A DNA stretch of 64,000 bases from Clostridiales bacterium 38-18 (GTDB lineage Bacteria > Bacillota > Clostridia > Peptostreptococcales > Acidaminobacteraceae), in NCBI GenBank assembly GCA_001897605.1, contig MKTL01000006.1, forward strand, positions 363,132 to 427,131. The letters are read 5' to 3'. The notes under the pieces are model-generated. The model was not told the DNA's origin. It searched no databases and saw only the letters and a list, made by a program, of their open reading frames with translations. Shown here piece after piece: positions 61,724-64,000 of the stretch. The first letter of the stretch is position 1. The number at the start of each line of letters is the position of its first letter. The translations under genes and the position numbers were made by a program.

Positions 61724-62962
61724 TTACATTTTATCTAAAAAATCATATACTATTTTTAATGCTTTTATAACAGTTCTATTTTGAATCAATTCACGATCAC
61801 CAGTGAACTTATTTTCAAAGGTAAATATTTCACCACCAATACCGATACCGATATATACTAACCCCACTGGCTTTTCTGTTGTACCACCATTTGGTCCAGC
61901 AATTCCTGTGACACTTACTCCGATGTGGGTTCCTGTCCTTTCAAGTAGCCCCTTAACCATTTCAAAGCAGGTTTGATGACTTACAGCGCCATAGGTTTGT
62001 AAAATTTCTGAATTAACATTTAGCTCTCTTATTTTAGATGCATTGCTATAGGTTACAATTCCTGTTTCTACAACATCCGACGCACCAGAATACTTGATTA
62101 GTGAGCTGACCAGCTTTCCTCCAGTACAAGATTCTGCAAAGGAAATCGTCATTCTTTTCTCAATTAACTTATTAAGTACAACTTGATCTATGTCCTCACC
62201 AGTATATGAAACTATATGCTGACCTAATCTATCATTGATAATTGCAGTATACTGATCACATAAGGCATCATTTTCATCACTATTAGCACCAGAGGCAGTG
62301 ATCCTTAATATAACCTTTCCATCTCCTGCATAGGTTGCAAATGTAGGATTGGTTTGTCCATCTATCAAATCAATTAGGCGCTCCTCGACCGCTGACTCAC
62401 CATAATCGTAGATACTCAGAAAACGACTAGATAGCTTAATATCACTTTTATTTGATAAATAGTCTTTAATATAAGTTTCATATATATATTTCATCTCTCT
62501 AGGTGGTCCTGGTAAGACAATGATACACTTATTGTTTGCAAGTTCAATGATACACGCAGGCGCGGTTCCCATTTTGTTATCCAAAATAATTGCGCCTTCA
62601 GGAAAATATGCCTGTCTGACATTACTCTCAGGCATTGTTCGATTAAACATTCTAAATCTTTCTTTTATCAATTCCAAGCTATGCAAATCTAATATCATTT
62701 TCTTATCTAAAACTTCAGCAATCATCTCTTTTGTAATGTCATCTTGCGTTGGTCCAAGACCTCCAGTAGTGATAATAACATCAACTCGCTCAAGTAACTC
62801 AGCTATGGCTAGCTTCATACGTTCCATGTTATCCCCTACAGTTTGTTGGTAATACACGCCAATCCCCAAAGTAGCAAGTTCACTGCCGAGGTAAGCCGCA
62901 TTTGTATTGACCGTCTGCCCAGTTAATAGTTCAGTTCCAATTGCTAAAACACCAGCTCTCAT
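61724..62962 (-). CDS. cinA: CinA-family protein (MoCF-binding and nicotinamide-nucleotide amidase domains)
   Basis: A 412-residue two-domain protein. The N-terminal MPT-binding/ADP-ribose domain (residues about 1-170, AIGTELLTGQTVNTNAAYLG; TTGGLGPTQDDITK) belongs to the COG1058 pyrophosphatase family. The C-terminal domain (about 255-410, SFAESCTGGKLVSSL; GIVTYSNASKIRELNVN; GIAGPNGGTTEKPVG) is the PncC deamidase that recycles NMN to NaMN. Both are intact. GGAGGCTAT precedes ATG 62962. It is in the rimO-pgsA-cinA-recA neighbourhood, after a terminator. Confidence 0.94.
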   Translation of the reverse strand: MRAGVLAIGTELLTGQTVNTNAAYLGSELATLGIGVYYQQTVGDNMERMKLAIAELLERVDVIITTGGLGPTQDDITKEMIAEVLDKKMILDLHSLELIKERFRMFNRTMPESNVRQAYFPEGAIILDNKMGTAPACIIELANNKCIIVLPGPPREMKYIYETYIKDYLSNKSDIKLSSRFLSIYDYGESAVEERLIDLIDGQTNPTFATYAGDGKVILRITASGANSDENDALCDQYTAIINDRLGQHIVSYTGEDIDQVVLNKLIEKRMTISFAESCTGGKLVSSLIKYSGASDVVETGIVTYSNASKIRELNVNSEILQTYGAVSHQTCFEMVKGLLERTGTHIGVSVTGIAGPNGGTTEKPVGLVYIGIGIGGEIFTFENKFTGDRELIQNRTVIKALKIVYDFLDKM

Positions 62963-63054
62963 ATAGCCTCCATTAATAAAACAAATACCTATTCTTCAAA
63001 CCTTAATTTGTCTCTCACTTCTAACTTTTAGCTTGATCAAATGAATAAAAAGAA

Positions 63055-63087
63055 TTCGGTTGACATAATATATTTACGCCAACCGAA
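63055..63087 (-). terminator. Terminator of rimO-pgsA, second member of a dispersed repeat
   Basis: TTCGGTTGAC (63055-63064) pairs with GCCAACCGAA (63078-63087), one mismatch; on the minus strand TCTTTTTATT follows. Positions 63058-63084 match 22 of 27 bases of the lexA terminator core at 51416-51442. Confidence 0.8.
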
Positions 63088-63091
63088 CTGG

Positions 63092-63625
63092 TTAATCCTT
63101 TAAAACTTGTTTATTTTTTACAATATAATCATAGCCAGATATAACGGTTAGTATCGTTGCTACATAAATCAAAATCTGATCCATTGGAATATGCAACCAT
63201 TCAAAAGGATAATTACCGAGTAATAGAACTATAACCATAAACATTTGACTAATCGTTTTTGCTTTTCCCCACCAGCTTGCAGCAATAACAATCCCTTCAG
63301 CTGCTGCAATTGCTCTAAAGATACTTACGATAAACTCTCTTGACAATATGATAATAACAACCCATGAATTTAATAATCCCAATTGAACAAAGCAAACCAA
63401 TGCAGACGTAACCAATAGCTTGTCTGCTAAGGGATCCATAAATTTACCAAAGTTTGTTATTAGGTTGTATTTTCTAGCTAGGTAGCCATCTAAAAAATCT
63501 GTAAAGGATGCGATTGAGAACATTACAAAAGCTGCAATGGTATAATCCTCTAGTAATAGGTAGATAAAAATAGGAATGAGGATAATTCTTAAAAGTGTTA
63601 GTTTATTTGCGATATTCATCTTCAT
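63092..63625 (-). CDS. pgsA: CDP-diacylglycerol-glycerol-3-phosphate 3-phosphatidyltransferase
   Basis: A 177-residue membrane enzyme that makes phosphatidylglycerol phosphate. The CDP-alcohol phosphatidyltransferase signature is present in full: TDFLDGYLARKYNLITNFGKFMDPLADKL read as DG..AR....T..G...D...D, at about residues 41-70. Four to five helices are visible. The ATG at 63625 has GGAGTG about 9 nt upstream; the in-frame TTG at 63631 is too close to the site. It overlaps the end of rimO by 23 nt, so the two are coupled. Confidence 0.95.
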   Translation of the reverse strand: MKMNIANKLTLLRIILIPIFIYLLLEDYTIAAFVMFSIASFTDFLDGYLARKYNLITNFGKFMDPLADKLLVTSALVCFVQLGLLNSWVVIIILSREFIVSIFRAIAAAEGIVIAASWWGKAKTISQMFMVIVLLLGNYPFEWLHIPMDQILIYVATILTVISGYDYIVKNKQVLKD

Positions 63626-64000
63626 TTTCAATCACTCCAATCAAATCGTATTCTAAGGCATCGGTAATTTTAACATTTACAAAAGTGCCAAATTCAATTG
63701 GTAAAGCAGTGTGTACATAGACGACACCATCAATATCAGGTGCATCAAAGGCTGTTCTACCCACTAATATTTTACCTGCTTCAGCTACTTCTTCGATGAC
63801 GACTTCGTATACGCTTCCAATTTTTTCGTAGGATAGTGATTCAGAAATAATCATCTGCTTTTCCATTAGTAGCTCACGTCTTTCTTTTTTAATTTCATCA
63901 GACAAGTGGTTTGGTAATTTTGCGGACGGTGTATCTTCTTCAAAAGAATATTCAAAAGCGCCTAATCTATCAAATCTAACCTTCTCTACGAAATTCATTA
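63603..64000 (-). CDS. rimO: Ribosomal protein uS12 methylthiotransferase RimO, C-terminal part (5' end outside window)
   Basis: The last ~131 residues of a radical-SAM methylthiotransferase that modifies the aspartate of ribosomal protein S12. The segment FVEKVRFDRLGAFEYSFEED is the end of the radical-SAM barrel. A TRAM domain follows (about the last 65 residues, VEEVAEAGKILVGRTAFDAP; DGVVYVHTALP). The catalytic CxxxCxxC cluster is off the window, so the ATG at 63998 is internal. It overlaps pgsA in the conserved order rimO-pgsA-cinA-recA. Confidence 0.93.
   Translation of the reverse strand, partial: MNFVEKVRFDRLGAFEYSFEEDTPSAKLPNHLSDEIKKERRELLMEKQMIISESLSYEKIGSVYEVVIEEVAEAGKILVGRTAFDAPDIDGVVYVHTALPIEFGTFVNVKITDALEYDLIGVIENEDEYRK

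Overview
The window is about 64 kb of low-GC DNA from a low-GC Gram-positive (Firmicutes) bacterium, most likely an anaerobic member of class Clostridia. Evidence: strong AGGAGG ribosome sites with frequent GTG and TTG starts, a T-box leader, a type A RNase P RNA, SpoVS and RNase Y genes, the clostridial gene order rimO-pgsA-cinA-recA-rny-spoVS, a CBS/DRTGG pyrophosphatase, and a 2-hydroxyacyl-CoA dehydratase activator protein. A relative of Fusibacter or Acidaminobacter is a guess I cannot test here. I saw no tRNA or rRNA genes, no insertion sequence, no CRISPR array and no prophage.

Layout. 1-3.6 kb: the end of thiD, then a valine T-box and valS. 3.6-15.4 kb: a sugar-alcohol module. It holds a membrane-anchored binding protein with a YesM/YesN-type two-component system, a complete Rbs-type ABC transporter, a zinc polyol dehydrogenase and a xylulokinase. 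Together they suggest pentitol sensing, uptake and conversion to D-xylulose 5-phosphate. 15.4-18.2 kb: rnpB, a SanA/YdcF-like protein and an SLH-MORN surface protein. 18.2-20.6 kb: oleate hydratase and a TetR-type regulator. 20.7-23 kb: a zinc-ribbon protein and a LexA-controlled Y-family polymerase with a small partner. 23-29 kb: a CNNM/CorC protein, TcdA, an orphan DppBC permease pair, a coiled-coil membrane protein, an HPr-like protein and a metallo-beta-lactamase-fold protein. 29.3-31.7 kb: Lrp diverging from a pyruvate carboxylase B/oxaloacetate decarboxylase alpha-type carboxyltransferase. 31.7-36.1 kb: a compact Tad/Flp pilus locus (CpaF/TadA, TadB, TadC, a 68-residue pilin, a DUF6382-like FHA protein). 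36.1-49.7 kb: hpt, deoC, an AI-2E family protein, a receiver with a degenerate GGDEF, the 1410-residue activase, deoD, an inorganic pyrophosphatase, a methionine gamma-lyase family protein, malic enzyme and a small membrane protein.

From 49.9 kb almost everything is on the minus strand: gdhA, lexA (with a divergent YneA-like LysM gene), a tyrosine recombinase, queT with a preQ1-like riboswitch and terminator, a toroid-fold hypothetical protein, purB, two tandem spoVS genes, rny, recA, cinA, pgsA and the C-terminal part of rimO. Three promoter regions (dinB, lexA/yneA, recA) carry GAAC-N4-GTTC LexA boxes, so much of the SOS regulon core lies in this window.

Points most worth a second look: the three-gene sensor with 21- and 30-bp spaced direct repeats before the transporter; the pseudoknot/antiterminator leader of queT; tadC, which has a perfect ribosome site but no canonical start codon; the SLH-MORN fusion; the 51-bp dyad between the TetR gene and ohyA; a 27-bp repeat shared by two distant terminators; and several clean minisatellites.
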